50,583 bases of DNA from Oscillospiraceae bacterium. GTDB taxonomy: Bacteria > Bacillota > Clostridia > UMGS1810. Numbering within the stretch: the stretch's first letter is position 1; every line of letters starts with the position of its first letter. Below the pieces are notes generated by a model. It ran no database searches and had not been told where the DNA came from. It was given only the letters and a program-made list of their open reading frames with translations. A program made the position numbers and the translations under genes. Of the stretch, positions 1-8,779 are shown piece after piece. Where the stretch lies: NCBI GenBank assembly GCA_015068705.1, contig SVJZ01000002.1, positions 1-50,583 on the forward strand. Reading direction: 5' to 3'.

Positions 1-2396
1 GTAAGGATAATCTGATTGCTTGCTGCTTTCTCGGTCCATTTTGCATAAATGGTGATGTTTTTGCCAACCGTTGCATCAAAATCATATGCCTCGGTAAGTG
101 CTGCATCTGCGTACCAACCGTCAAAAACATAGCCCTCTTTTTCGGGAGCAACCGGTTCTGTCGCTTTGCCGCCTGCCTGTACCAGCTGACCTGCTACTGC
201 ACTGCCGCCGTTTGCTTCAAAGGTAACCGTATAGTTGGAAACCATTACCACGCCGCTTCCGCCGCTTCCGCCGATACCGCCCGAAACGCCCAGAGAAGTG
301 TTGGATTTTTTCTTTTTGAGCTGATAGGTTACGATGGTCTTGCCATCCTCGCCGGTTTCTTCGTTTACCTTCAAGGTGTATTTGGAGGGAACCTCAATCA
401 GTTCGGAATAGTCCACAACATCTTCATCCTCGGCAAATTCAACCGTGAGTACATTCTCACCAAGTTCTACCTTGCCTTCCTTTTCGTCAATGGAATCCAT
501 GTTGTCTTTGGTAAGTACCAGACCGGCATTAAGCATAATTGTCTCGCCCGTTCCCATCTCGTCAAGTGCCGCACCAAAGCTTGTATAAACAGACGTACCG
601 ACTACCACCAAAGGAGTGTCAACCACATCATCAGCACCGGAGATATCAGAATTATGCGAAAGAATCACCGAACTTTCGTTGATGTTTTTAGAAACCTCAC
701 CTTCTTCGCCAACCGTGATATCCACCTCACTGTTTACCGTGCTAACGGAAGTCAAATAACCCGCATCGTTGAATATCGCTCTGTCTGCAGAGAAGACCAG
801 GTTGGAATTGACAAATTTCGCCGAAGCACCCGAGAAGATGTCCTTCTTAACTGTTGCGTCTATTTCGGAGTCATTTACTTCAACATTACAACCATAAAAA
901 AGCTTGGCTGCGCCATTTACATGAATCTCACTGGAATTACTGATGGTCAATGCCTGCGGGTCGGTGGGCATGCTGTAAAATACACTGCCGCCATCTGTTA
1001 CGTCCTTTGAATTGATCACGGTATTATCCAGGCTCAGTTCTCCGTCCTCAAAGAAAAACAGACCGCACGGCGCGGAATAGCCGTCCGCCTCAACCGTTAC
1101 ACTCTCCAGTGCAAGGGAAGTTGCATCCGAACTGTGAGGAGCAATTCTAATCAATCCCTCACCATTTGTGCAGGCAACCCCTTCCAAATCCACCGTACCG
1201 TTTTTAATGGTATAACTGCCATCAAACAAGGTGGTATTCCCGGTAAGCGACAAGGTTTTATTATTCAAGTTAATTACCAGACTGCTGCCGTCCAAATCCA
1301 AAACCAGGTCGGATTCCATGGTAACATCTTTCACCAGGATTACAACGTCGTCAGCATCCGCATCGGCAATCGCATCCTCAAGTGCAGTATATGTATCATC
1401 TCCAATCACCGCTACAATGGGTTCACTTCCTGCCAATGACGGATACAAAACCTCGACGCCTCCGTCATATAATTTCGAGCCGGTTGCGCTCACTTCAGCG
1501 GTCGCCAATTTGGTTTCCATCGTTTCATCAGTTGTATAATATGCAGCACCTGCCAGCAAACCTGCACCGTTCGCTTTTACCACCACATTTTCAACCTCAC
1601 AGGTTCCGTCAAGTTCAACACCACTCTGCAGGCATCCTGCAATACCGCCTGCATATGCGCCACCTTCAACCATAAGATTTTCCACACTGCAATTCTGGAT
1701 GATATAGTTGCCCTCGCACATATACCCTACAATACCGCCCATAAACCAGCTTGTTTCACTGTCTTTTTTGATGTATGAGCCTTCATCTGCCAGAACGTGG
1801 CAGTTTTTGATATTGTTATATCCACAGTAACCCACAATGCCTGCAAGGTCAGACATTGTACCATCAATTTCCACCTTGCCGGTTACGGTGATATCTTCAA
1901 TGTCATCATTGCACCACGACTGACCAATCGCAACACCGGTATAACTCTTGCAGATAATCTTCGCGTTGTCAATGATAAAGTTTCCCACTGCGGTGGATGC
2001 ACTTATGCCCTGACCATTGATGAATCCGAAAAGACCGGTTCCCTTGGTTTCGGGCAGATTGATGTACAAATTGCTGATGGTATTTCCATCACCATCAAAT
2101 GCGCCCTTAAACTGGGCTGCCTCCGAACCGATGGGTGTCCATTCTTTGTTTTCCAGGTCAATGTCGCCGCCAAGCGTAATTGCCTTGCCGGAAAAATTAT
2201 TGCCCTCATTAACCAGTTTGGAAAGACCTGCCAACTGTGCAGCTGTGGTTAATGTAAACGATGTGTCCACATCATTATACCAGCTGATGTCTGCAGCATC
2301 TGCCCAGATTTGCGTTTCGTCCTCTGCAAATGCAGTAAAGCCCATGGTGCCCAGCACCATAACTACTGCCATTAGGATTGATAAGACTCTTCTCAT
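1..2396 (-). CDS. Secreted GLUG/InlB-repeat surface protein, C-terminus beyond the window
   Basis: The gene opens at 2396 after a good ribosome site (AGGAGG) and reads 798 codons without a stop to the window edge, so its C-terminus is missing. Residues 1-21 form a signal peptide ending in FTAFA. Residues around 25-250 carry GLUG-type repeats (GAFDGDGNTISNLY, GLFGFI, GGIVGY), typical of parallel beta-helix surface proteins. The middle is rich in Asp, Asn, Ser, Thr and Val with repeated short strands, consistent with further beta-helix. A Gly/Ser-rich linker (about 699-714) precedes an InlB B-repeat at about 721-787 (VTFEANGG, GYVFDGWYAD, ITIYAKW). A cell-surface adhesin or polymer-binding protein is inferred; the anchor, if any, would lie outside the window. 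It has its own promoter and is separated by a terminator from the ABC operon upstream. Confidence 0.85.
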   Translation of the reverse strand, partial: MRRVLSILMAVVMVLGTMGFTAFAEDETQIWADAADISWYNDVDTSFTLTTAAQLAGLSKLVNEGNNFSGKAITLGGDIDLENKEWTPIGSEAAQFKGAFDGDGNTISNLYINLPETKGTGLFGFINGQGISASTAVGNFIIDNAKIICKSYTGVAIGQSWCNDDIEDITVTGKVEIDGTMSDLAGIVGYCGYNNIKNCHVLADEGSYIKKDSETSWFMGGIVGYMCEGNYIIQNCSVENLMVEGGAYAGGIAGCLQSGVELDGTCEVENVVVKANGAGLLAGAAYYTTDETMETKLATAEVSATGSKLYDGGVEVLYPSLAGSEPIVAVIGDDTYTALEDAIADADADDVVILVKDVTMESDLVLDLDGSSLVINLNNKTLSLTGNTTLFDGSYTIKNGTVDLEGVACTNGEGLIRIAPHSSDATSLALESVTVEADGYSAPCGLFFFEDGELSLDNTVINSKDVTDGGSVFYSMPTDPQALTISNSSEIHVNGAAKLFYGCNVEVNDSEIDATVKKDIFSGASAKFVNSNLVFSADRAIFNDAGYLTSVSTVNSEVDITVGEEGEVSKNINESSVILSHNSDISGADDVVDTPLVVVGTSVYTSFGAALDEMGTGETIMLNAGLVLTKDNMDSIDEKEGKVELGENVLTVEFAEDEDVVDYSELIEVPSKYTLKVNEETGEDGKTIVTYQLKKKKSNTSLGVSGGIGGSGGSGVVMVSNYTVTFEANGGSAVAGQLVQAGGKATEPVAPEKEGYVFDGWYADAALTEAYDFDATVGKNITIYAKWTEKAASNQIIL

Positions 2397-2476
2397 GTTG
2401 TTTTTCCCTCCTAAAATTAAATGATTTTATTATTGTATCAACACCCACATCCGCATTGACACAAAACTTCATTTTA

Positions 2477-2505
2477 ATCATATCATGTCATTTTTACCCT
2501 GTCAA
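2477..2505 (-). promoter_or_regulatory. Sigma-A promoter of the surface protein gene
   Basis: On the minus strand a consensus -35 TTGACA (2505-2500) is followed after 17 bp by -10 TATGAT (2482-2477), giving a leader of about 75 nt before the start at 2396. Confidence 0.75.
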
Positions 2506-2532
2506 CCAAACAGGCACATCCGAAATGTTTTT

Positions 2533-2571
2533 GTAAAAATACATCCCCTGTTCTTCAAAAACAGGGGATGT
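2533..2571 (-). terminator. Intrinsic terminator of the amino-acid ABC operon
   Basis: A perfect 10-bp stem (ACATCCCCTG at 2541-2550 pairing with 2562-2571) is followed on the minus strand by ATTTTTAC. It sits 8 bp past the stop codon of the ATPase gene and isolates the surface protein gene from that operon. Confidence 0.88.
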
Positions 2572-2579
2572 TACTTTTA

Positions 2580-3368
2580 TTATTCTTTTTGTGTCACCAG
2601 ATTCAAAAATGCTTTGGTACGCTCGTGTTTGGGGTTATCGATAACCTCCTCGGGCGTTCCCTCTTCGGCAATGATGCCGTTGTCCATAAAAATGATACGG
2701 TCGGACACATGTTTTGCAAACCCGATTTCGTGGGTTACAATTACCATGGTGATATTTTGTTGTGCAAGGGTTTTAATTACCTTTAAAATTTCACCTGTAA
2801 GCTCAGGATCAAGCGCAGAAGTCGGCTCATCAAAAAAGAGAATTTTCGGTTTTAACGCCAACGCACGCGCAATGGAAACACGCTGCTGCTGACCGCCCGA
2901 AAGCTCGCACGGATAGTGCTCCAGCTTATCAGAAAGCCCTACCCGATCAAGAATTTCTTTTGCCTCATCTTCGATATGGGCAAATATTTTTTTCTTATCG
3001 GCACGATAATTGGGCATTTCTTTGGCAAGCAGTTTTGGACCCAATGTGACGTTTTCCAACACATTATACTGCGGAAACAGATTGAACGACTGAAACACCA
3101 TGCCGAAATTCAGTTGTGCCTTGCGCATTTGTGCTGCACTCATTTTACCTGCCGAAGATGCATCAAAAATTACCTCACCGTCAACCGAGATAACCCCTTT
3201 ATCTGCACGTTCCAAAAAATTGATACAACGGAGCAAAGTGGTCTTTCCGCTACCGGATGAACCGAGGATGGACAATACCTGTCCTGCCTCCATCTCAAAG
3301 CCAACGCCCTTGAGCACTTCGTTCTTGCCGAATTTCTTATATACATTTTCTACTTTCAGTATGCTCAT
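2580..3368 (-). CDS. Amino-acid ABC transporter ATP-binding protein
   Basis: This is the cytoplasmic ATPase of a polar amino-acid importer (HisP/GlnQ/ArtP family), 262 residues, the usual length. Visible motifs are Walker [10 protein letters not shown] (36-44), the Q-loop in VFQSFNLFP (91-99), signature LSGGQQQR (156-163), Walker B ILFFDE (176-181) and the H-loop His at 213. I start it at 3368 (MSILKV) because AGGAGG lies directly upstream; an in-frame extension to 3482 would overlap the permease and add no domain. It is the last gene of a binding protein-permease-ATPase operon. The substrate cannot be told from the ATPase. Confidence 0.93.
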   Translation of the reverse strand: MSILKVENVYKKFGKNEVLKGVGFEMEAGQVLSILGSSGSGKTTLLRCINFLERADKGVISVDGEVIFDASSAGKMSAAQMRKAQLNFGMVFQSFNLFPQYNVLENVTLGPKLLAKEMPNYRADKKKIFAHIEDEAKEILDRVGLSDKLEHYPCELSGGQQQRVSIARALALKPKILFFDEPTSALDPELTGEILKVIKTLAQQNITMVIVTHEIGFAKHVSDRIIFMDNGIIAEEGTPEEVIDNPKHERTKAFLNLVTQKE

Positions 3369-3379
3369 GGTCAGCCCTC

Positions 3380-4084
3380 CTATATCTTGTAGTAATCGAG
3401 TTTTTTCTCGATATAGCCAAAGAGGATGGTAAGCAATCCGCAGAAAATGAGGTAGTACACTGCGGTGTAGAAAAGCGGCCACAACAAGCCCTCGGATTTG
3501 ATGAACTTCTGTGCATTCCAGATGATTTCATATACCATAATGATACGGGCAAGCGAGGTGTCCTTTACCAGAGTGATGATTTCGTTACTCATGGGTGGAA
3601 TGATGCGCTTTACCACCTGCATTAAAACCACTTTAAAGAAAATCTGTACCTTGGTCATGCCAAGCACCTGTCCTGCCTCATACTGACCGCGAGGAATGGA
3701 CTCAATGCCGCCACGGTATATTTCGGAGAAATAGCAGGCATAGTTAATCACAAATGCCAGAATCAACGCAAAAAAACGATCAAATACCGTCCAGCTTGCA
3801 ATCCATTCCACCAAAAATCCAGAAGCACCACCCGAAATCAACTTCTGCCCCCATGTACCAATCAAACCCGGTCCGTAATAAAACACGATAAGTTGGAGCA
3901 TGAGCGGCGTTCCCCGGATTACCCAGATAAAGCCGCGCACAAACCATTTTAACGGATGGATTTTGCACATGGAACCAAAGCTGATAATCAATCCCAACGG
4001 CAACGCCAGAAGCAAGGTCAATGCAAATATTTTAAGTGTTACTCCAAAGCCCTCCAAAAGGCTCATGGTTACCTGTATGAACAT
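3380..4084 (-). CDS. Amino-acid ABC transporter permease
   Basis: This 234-residue membrane protein of the HisM/GlnP family forms the translocation channel of the importer. It starts with a hydrophobic helix after [12 protein letters not shown] and carries the conserved cytoplasmic EAA-type loop ([18 protein letters not shown]) that docks the ATPase. A GAGG ribosome site precedes the start. The gap to the ATPase gene is 11 bp. Only one permease gene is present, so a homodimeric channel is inferred, as is usual for this family. Confidence 0.92.
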   Translation of the reverse strand: MFIQVTMSLLEGFGVTLKIFALTLLLALPLGLIISFGSMCKIHPLKWFVRGFIWVIRGTPLMLQLIVFYYGPGLIGTWGQKLISGGASGFLVEWIASWTVFDRFFALILAFVINYACYFSEIYRGGIESIPRGQYEAGQVLGMTKVQIFFKVVLMQVVKRIIPPMSNEIITLVKDTSLARIIMVYEIIWNAQKFIKSEGLLWPLFYTAVYYLIFCGLLTILFGYIEKKLDYYKI

Positions 4085-4163
4085 ATCATTACCTCATAAA
4101 GCAAGCAAAGGCAATAGACCAAAGCCTACTGCCATGCCTGAAAATTTTTAAATGTTCGTTTAA

Positions 4164-4988
4164 TTATTTGGTGCCGAGCATGGAATTTGCCATGGTCAGG
4201 TCGATGATGCAAGCATCGCTCGAACCACTGGTAACCTCCAACAGTGCATCGGTCTGGGTGTTTGCTTCGATGAATTCAAGACCGTTTTCCTCGGCAGCAG
4301 CAGCGCCGGCAGAACCTGCCTCAACTGCAAACTTGAGTTCTTTCATATCAGCAGCGGTTTTGTACTGTGCAGCCTTATCCTTTGCAACCACTGCAACCTG
4401 TGCATTCTTTACATATGCCTTGGAGCAGCTGGTGTTGAGCAGAACTTCCTTGGAGATGGTCATACCATTCCAGATGCAGTCGATGGACTTGGACTCCAGA
4501 GCCAGGAACTTATTGTCCCAATCGATTTCCACAAACTCAGCGGTAACGCCCAATTTCTCACATACAGCCTCTGCAAACTCGGTGTCAAAACCGGTCCATG
4601 CGCCGTTTGCATCTTTGTAGTTCATGGGCTCATACTCGGTGATACCGATTACCATTTTGCCGTTTGCCTTGATGTAATCCAGATCTTTTACAGTAGCTTC
4701 GCCCTCAAAGTTTGCCTTTGCATCGGGAACCAGGGTCAGCTCGTACTCTTTTGCGAGTGCATCCAATGTGCCGTCTGCATTGAGGTCTGCCATGATTTTG
4801 TCAACCTCTGCAACCAGGTCAGAACCTTTTCTGAAACCAATACCATACTCTTCACTGGTCAACTCGCAAGCGATTGCCAGGTTATCGTAGCTGGTCTGTT
4901 TTCCCTCTTCATTCGTGGTGGTAGTACCGCAAGCAACAAAGCTCATTACCATCACTACTGCCAGTGCCAAACACAATAATTTTTTCAT
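4164..4988 (-). CDS. Amino-acid ABC transporter binding lipoprotein, apparently circularly permuted
   Basis: This is a family 3 solute-binding lipoprotein: signal peptide and lipobox FVAC (Cys20), 274 residues, first gene of the importer operon. The domain order is unusual. Residues 33-85 (TSYDNLAIACEL, EEYGIGFRKGSDLV, ADGTLDALAKEYEL) are what normally ends such proteins: the return strand and terminal helices with the GIGFRKGSDL signature. Residues 105-270 (NGKMVIGITEYEPMNYKD, WTGFDTEFAEAVCEKLGV, CIWNGMT, FAVEAGSAG, DACIIDLTMANSM) are what normally begins and fills the middle. The protein stops at LGTK, where the family usually continues into the segment found here at the N-terminus. Total content is that of one complete binding protein. 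Known: typical family order. Inferred: the permutation and its being functional. Confidence 0.88.
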   Translation of the reverse strand: MKKLLCLALAVVMVMSFVACGTTTTNEEGKQTSYDNLAIACELTSEEYGIGFRKGSDLVAEVDKIMADLNADGTLDALAKEYELTLVPDAKANFEGEATVKDLDYIKANGKMVIGITEYEPMNYKDANGAWTGFDTEFAEAVCEKLGVTAEFVEIDWDNKFLALESKSIDCIWNGMTISKEVLLNTSCSKAYVKNAQVAVVAKDKAAQYKTAADMKELKFAVEAGSAGAAAAEENGLEFIEANTQTDALLEVTSGSSDACIIDLTMANSMLGTK

Positions 4989-5023
4989 GATAATTCTCTC
5001 CTTTTGGAAATTTGATATGTTTC

Positions 5024-5052
5024 ATTTTATCATACTAAAGTAGTAAAGTCAA
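5024..5052 (-). promoter_or_regulatory. Promoter of the amino-acid ABC operon
   Basis: On the minus strand -35 TTGACT (5052-5047), a 17-bp spacer and -10 TAAAAT (5029-5024) precede the binding protein gene by about 35 bp. Confidence 0.75.
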
Positions 5053-5106
5053 GTGGCAAGATAGCAAAATACCGCTTATGTTCCATTGGTTTTTGATACG
5101 TTTCAA

Positions 5107-5139
5107 CCAAAAAGCCAGAAGGAAAGTCCTTCCGGCTTT
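5107..5139 (-). terminator. Intrinsic terminator of the TRAP transporter operon
   Basis: A 13-bp stem with one G-U pair (5111-5123 with 5127-5139, loop AAG) is followed on the minus strand by a short T-run. It lies just past the stop of the permease gene. Confidence 0.8.
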
Positions 5140-5144
5140 GAAAA

Positions 5145-7106
5145 TTAAGCAATATTTTGTTTTTGCACAATGGCATTTCTCTTTGAAATCAGCTGGAGAA
5201 TTACCATAATTGCCACCAATCCAATCCCCACAGTATCGGTTATCAACCCCGGATAAATGAGTAACAATCCGCCTACCAGACTGAAAATTCGCTGATACCA
5301 GGGCATCCTGTGTAACAAATAGCCCTCTAAAGATGCAGAAACCGCAAAAATACCAATCAAAGAGGTGATAACAATCAATACCACTTCGGAAGCGGTGGTA
5401 TCCACCAACAACATTGCAGGATTCAGCGCAAACACATACGGTACAATAAATGCACCGATTGCAAGCTTGGTAGCAGTAACCGCCGTTTTCATGGGGTTTC
5501 CTTGCGCGATGGCAGCACCGGCATAAGCCGCAAGCGCCACCGGCGGTGTCAGGTCTGCCACAATACCAAAATAGAACACAAAGAAATGTGCTGCAATCTG
5601 GGGAACGCCCATGCGCACCAGAATGGGAGCGCAGGTTGCCGCCATAATGCAGTAGTTTGCCGTGGTGGGAACACCCATTCCCAGTACGATACAACACAGC
5701 ATGGTTAAGAACAGTGCGATAATCACCTGATCGCCTGCCAGGGTTACAATGCCGTTAATCATCACATTTGCAAGACCGGTCATGGTGATGGTACCTGCGA
5801 TAATACCTGCCACACCACACGCAGCCGCAACCGTAATCATACCCTGCGCACCTGCCGCAAGGGATTCCCAGATCTTGCCCGGGGTAATGCGGTTTTCCTT
5901 ATTGAACAAGCTTACCACAATCGCCACTACAATTGCAATGGCTGCCGCATACTGGATGGAACGCTGGCTGGTGCCCACCAGATAAATCAAGATAATCAAG
6001 GGCAACAGCAGATATGTCTGTTTCAAAAGCGGCAAAAGGCGGGGCAATTCTTCCTTGGTCAAGCCGCGCAAGCCCTCTTTCTTTGCCTCCAGATGAACCG
6101 AAATAAACACGCCTGCGAAATACAGAATTGCCGGCAAAATCGCACGCACCACAATGTTGCTGTACGGAACACCCACATAGTCTGCCATCAAAAATGCTGC
6201 AGCACCCATGATGGGAGGCATAATCTGTCCGCCGGTAGAAGCAGATGCCTCTGCTGCTGCGGCAAACTCGGGCTTATAACCGGTTTTCTTCATGAGCGGA
6301 ATGGTAACAGAACCCGAGCCGACCGTATTGGCAACGGATGAACCCGAAACCATACCCTCCATTGCACTGGCAACCACCGCAACCTTTGCGGGACCGCCCG
6401 AAAAGCCACCTACAACCGAGTTGGAAATTTTGATAAAGAAATCGGCAATTCCGGTGCGTTCCAAAAATGCACCGAAAATAATAAACACCACAATAAATTT
6501 GGAGCAAACATTGATGGGGGTAGACAAAATACCCTCTTTCCCGTAAAACAGATAGTGCACGGTATAATTGAGTTTACCCCACAGGGTCGGATTGGACAAT
6601 CCTGCCGTGAGTGCATATACAATAAAGCACAATGCCACAATTACAATGGGCAGCCCCACACTACGTCTGCAAACCTCAATCAGCGAAATGATACCCAAAA
6701 TACCGATTACAATCTGATACCATGCGAAATTACTGCCCTGCTGAATGATGGTGAGCGCATTTGCAGTATAATACAAAAATGCACCGGTACCGCAAAGCAT
6801 CAGCAGCACATCATACCAAGGCATATAATTTACCTTCTGCTGCCCTTTTTTCGCCGGATAGATAAGATACCCCAAAAGTACAATAAATGCCACAAATGAG
6901 GTCAAACGATACTCCTCAAGCCAGCTTGCAAACAGGGTAACATACAGGCAAAACAATGAAAACACCGCAAGCACACAGGTTACTACAATTTTGGGTGCCC
7001 CCTCCCACACACGGGTATTGGACTCCCTGTCAAATTTTTTCATTACAGCATCCAGGTCCATGGGCTCCTGCACACCAGTAGCTTTTTTTCTGTTAAAAAG
7101 TGCCAT
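5145..7106 (-). CDS. TRAP transporter permease, fused small and large membrane subunits (TAXI type)
   Basis: This 653-residue polytopic membrane protein is a TRAP permease in which the DctQ-like small subunit (N-terminal third) and the DctM-like large subunit are fused, the form that pairs with TAXI-type receptors. Signatures include GMVSGSSVANTVGSGSVTIPLM and GGQIMPPIMGAAAFLMADY in the first half of the large domain, and GMGVPTTANYCIMA with VADLTPPVALAAYAGA in the second. It would drive uptake of an organic acid by Na+ or H+ symport; the substrate is unknown. It follows the receptor gene by 72 bp containing a hairpin, and ends in a terminator. Confidence 0.93.
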   Translation of the reverse strand: MALFNRKKATGVQEPMDLDAVMKKFDRESNTRVWEGAPKIVVTCVLAVFSLFCLYVTLFASWLEEYRLTSFVAFIVLLGYLIYPAKKGQQKVNYMPWYDVLLMLCGTGAFLYYTANALTIIQQGSNFAWYQIVIGILGIISLIEVCRRSVGLPIVIVALCFIVYALTAGLSNPTLWGKLNYTVHYLFYGKEGILSTPINVCSKFIVVFIIFGAFLERTGIADFFIKISNSVVGGFSGGPAKVAVVASAMEGMVSGSSVANTVGSGSVTIPLMKKTGYKPEFAAAAEASASTGGQIMPPIMGAAAFLMADYVGVPYSNIVVRAILPAILYFAGVFISVHLEAKKEGLRGLTKEELPRLLPLLKQTYLLLPLIILIYLVGTSQRSIQYAAAIAIVVAIVVSLFNKENRITPGKIWESLAAGAQGMITVAAACGVAGIIAGTITMTGLANVMINGIVTLAGDQVIIALFLTMLCCIVLGMGVPTTANYCIMAATCAPILVRMGVPQIAAHFFVFYFGIVADLTPPVALAAYAGAAIAQGNPMKTAVTATKLAIGAFIVPYVFALNPAMLLVDTTASEVVLIVITSLIGIFAVSASLEGYLLHRMPWYQRIFSLVGGLLLIYPGLITDTVGIGLVAIMVILQLISKRNAIVQKQNIA

Positions 7107-7124
7107 AACTCCTCCTGCCTACCG

Positions 7125-7154
7125 AAAAGGCTGCAGCGAGTCCTCGCCGCAGCC
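7125..7154 (-). other. Intercistronic hairpin between TRAP receptor and permease genes
   Basis: A GC-rich imperfect 12-bp stem (7129-7140 with 7143-7154, one mismatch) is followed on the minus strand by only four Ts. It may act as a partial terminator or 3'-end stabiliser that lets the receptor be made in excess over the permease. Confidence 0.6.
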
Positions 7155-7178
7155 AAAATTTCTTCGGTTTCTGAAATT

Positions 7179-8135
7179 TTATTGAACTGCTACCTCGACG
7201 CCTTTTTCAGCAAAGTATTTTGCAGCACCTGCATGGAACGGAGCAGTCATGCCTGCAGTTGCGTTCTCAATGGAAAGCTCTGCACCCTTTGCATTTTCAG
7301 CAGCGATTGCATCTGCATTATCAAAGATTGCTGCAGTAAGCTTGTAAACATCCTCTTCGGATGCATCAGCACTTACAATCAGGGTTGCCTTAACCGTCAT
7401 GGTTTTTACATCCTCGGTCTGACCTGCATAGGTACCTGCCGGAATGGTGTATACGGTGTAGAAGGGGCAATCAGCCATCATCTTCTCGGCAACTTCGCCG
7501 TCGATGGGTACCAGATATGCCGCATTGGTGGTACACAACTCGGTAATTGCCGGAGTGGGTGCGCCTGCTACGATGAATGCCGCATCAATCTTTCCGTCTT
7601 TCAGTGCATCTGCGCTGTCTGCAAAGGACTGGTACTGTGCCTTGATATCTTCTTCGGTCAGACCTGCTGCAGTAAGAACGTCGATTGCATTAAAGTAAAC
7701 GCCAGAGCCGGGAGCACCGATGGAAACAGCTTTACCCTTAAGGTCTTTTACACTCTTGATTGCAGGATCCATGGTTACCAACTGTACAGCCTCTGCATAC
7801 AGACCTGCAACGGTACGGAAGGAATCAATTTTGCCCTCTTTTTCAAAGGAACGGGTGCCTGCCCAAGCATAGGACATAACGTCCGACTGAACAGTACCGA
7901 GCTGATAGTTGCCTGCATCGATGCCCTGGATGTTTGCTTTGGAGCCGTCGGTGGAAACAACTGTTACGTTAACACCTGCATTGTTGGTGATGTACTGACC
8001 CAACACGCCGCCGTAGCCGTAGTAAGTACCTGCAGTGCCGCCGGTACCCATGGTCATCTTGGTGCCTGCATTACCACATGCTGCAAGCGCAACCACCAGA
8101 ACCAGTGCCAACATAATTGAAAGTAACTTTTTCAT
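7179..8135 (-). CDS. TAXI family TRAP transporter solute receptor (lipoprotein)
   Basis: This 318-residue receptor captures the ligand outside the membrane for the TRAP permease. It has a lipoprotein signal with lipobox LAAC (Cys20) and the TAXI hallmark near the mature N-terminus (MGTGGTAGTYYGYGGVL). Further family features are STDGSKANIQGIDAG, YAWAGT, GAPGSGVYFNA and VAGAPTPAI. It is preceded by a strong promoter and a GGAGG site. The ligand is unknown; TAXI receptors with known ligands bind dicarboxylates or glutamate-like compounds. Confidence 0.93.
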   Translation of the reverse strand: MKKLLSIMLALVLVVALAACGNAGTKMTMGTGGTAGTYYGYGGVLGQYITNNAGVNVTVVSTDGSKANIQGIDAGNYQLGTVQSDVMSYAWAGTRSFEKEGKIDSFRTVAGLYAEAVQLVTMDPAIKSVKDLKGKAVSIGAPGSGVYFNAIDVLTAAGLTEEDIKAQYQSFADSADALKDGKIDAAFIVAGAPTPAITELCTTNAAYLVPIDGEVAEKMMADCPFYTVYTIPAGTYAGQTEDVKTMTVKATLIVSADASEEDVYKLTAAIFDNADAIAAENAKGAELSIENATAGMTAPFHAGAAKYFAEKGVEVAVQ

Positions 8136-8174
8136 TAAAATCTCCTCCTTATGGAATAAAAATCACTTATTTCT

Positions 8175-8203
8175 ATTATATAATAAATTTTTCTTTTTTT
8201 CAA
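8175..8203 (-). promoter_or_regulatory. Promoter of the TRAP transporter operon
   Basis: On the minus strand -35 TTGAAA (8203-8198), a 17-bp A-rich spacer and consensus -10 TATAAT (8180-8175) lie about 40 bp upstream of the receptor start. Confidence 0.82.
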
Positions 8204-8354
8204 TAGAAAGATTTGTTTTTTCTCCTGTTTTTTCAAAAAGCAGGCAGTTAACCGGCGGAATTTTCTTTTTCCGGCAGGTACTATCCCGGCATTCTTACTT
8301 TTCAAGCCAAGACAACAAGCCATTTTGCAATGATTTTCTTTCTTTTATACACAC

Positions 8355-8384
8355 AAAAAACACCGCACAAAATCCTGTGCGGTG
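8355..8384 (-). terminator. Intrinsic terminator at the end of the ribosomal supercluster
   Basis: The 8-bp GC-rich stem CACCGCAC (8361-8368 with 8377-8384) is followed on the minus strand by six Ts. It lies 16 bp past the rplQ stop. Flanking A and T runs also make it plausible on the plus strand. Confidence 0.9.
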
Positions 8385-8399
8385 TTTTTCATATCACAA

Positions 8400-8744
8400 T
8401 TAGTCTACCAGCTCAATGATGGCCATTTCCGCTGCGTCGCCGCGACGGGGACCGGTCTTCAAAATTCTGGTATAGCCGCCGTTACGGTCAGCATATTTGG
8501 GTGCCAGTTCTGCAAACACCTTGGTCACTACGTCCTCTTTGGTGAGGAACGCAAGTGCCTGACGGCGAGAGTGCAGCGTGTTGGTCTTGCCCAAAGTGAT
8601 CATTTTCTCTGCCATCGGGCGAACCTCCTTTGCTTTTGCAAGGGTGGTTTCCATACGACCGTTTTCGAGCAGAGCAGTCACCTGATTGCGCAGCATAGCC
8701 ATTCTGTGATCCGTGCTGCGTCCAAGCTTTCTGGTACCGGGCAT
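8400..8744 (-). CDS. rplQ: Ribosomal protein L17
   Basis: L17 of the large subunit, 114 residues, recognised by the N-terminus [20 protein letters not shown] and the C-terminal block [22 protein letters not shown]. It is the last gene of the alpha operon, 35 bp after rpoA with an AGGAGG site, and is followed by a strong terminator. Length and content are normal. Confidence 0.97.
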   Translation of the reverse strand: MPGTRKLGRSTDHRMAMLRNQVTALLENGRMETTLAKAKEVRPMAEKMITLGKTNTLHSRRQALAFLTKEDVVTKVFAELAPKYADRNGGYTRILKTGPRRGDAAEMAIIELVD

Positions 8745-8779
8745 GGTGCAATACCTCCTTCTATACGTTTATCGGAACT

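Noticed and set aside
7182-8120. A 312-codon plus-strand ORF opposite the TAXI receptor gene
   Set aside because: Composition is Cys-rich and incoherent, and the minus-strand frame is a clear TAXI receptor with promoter and signal peptide.
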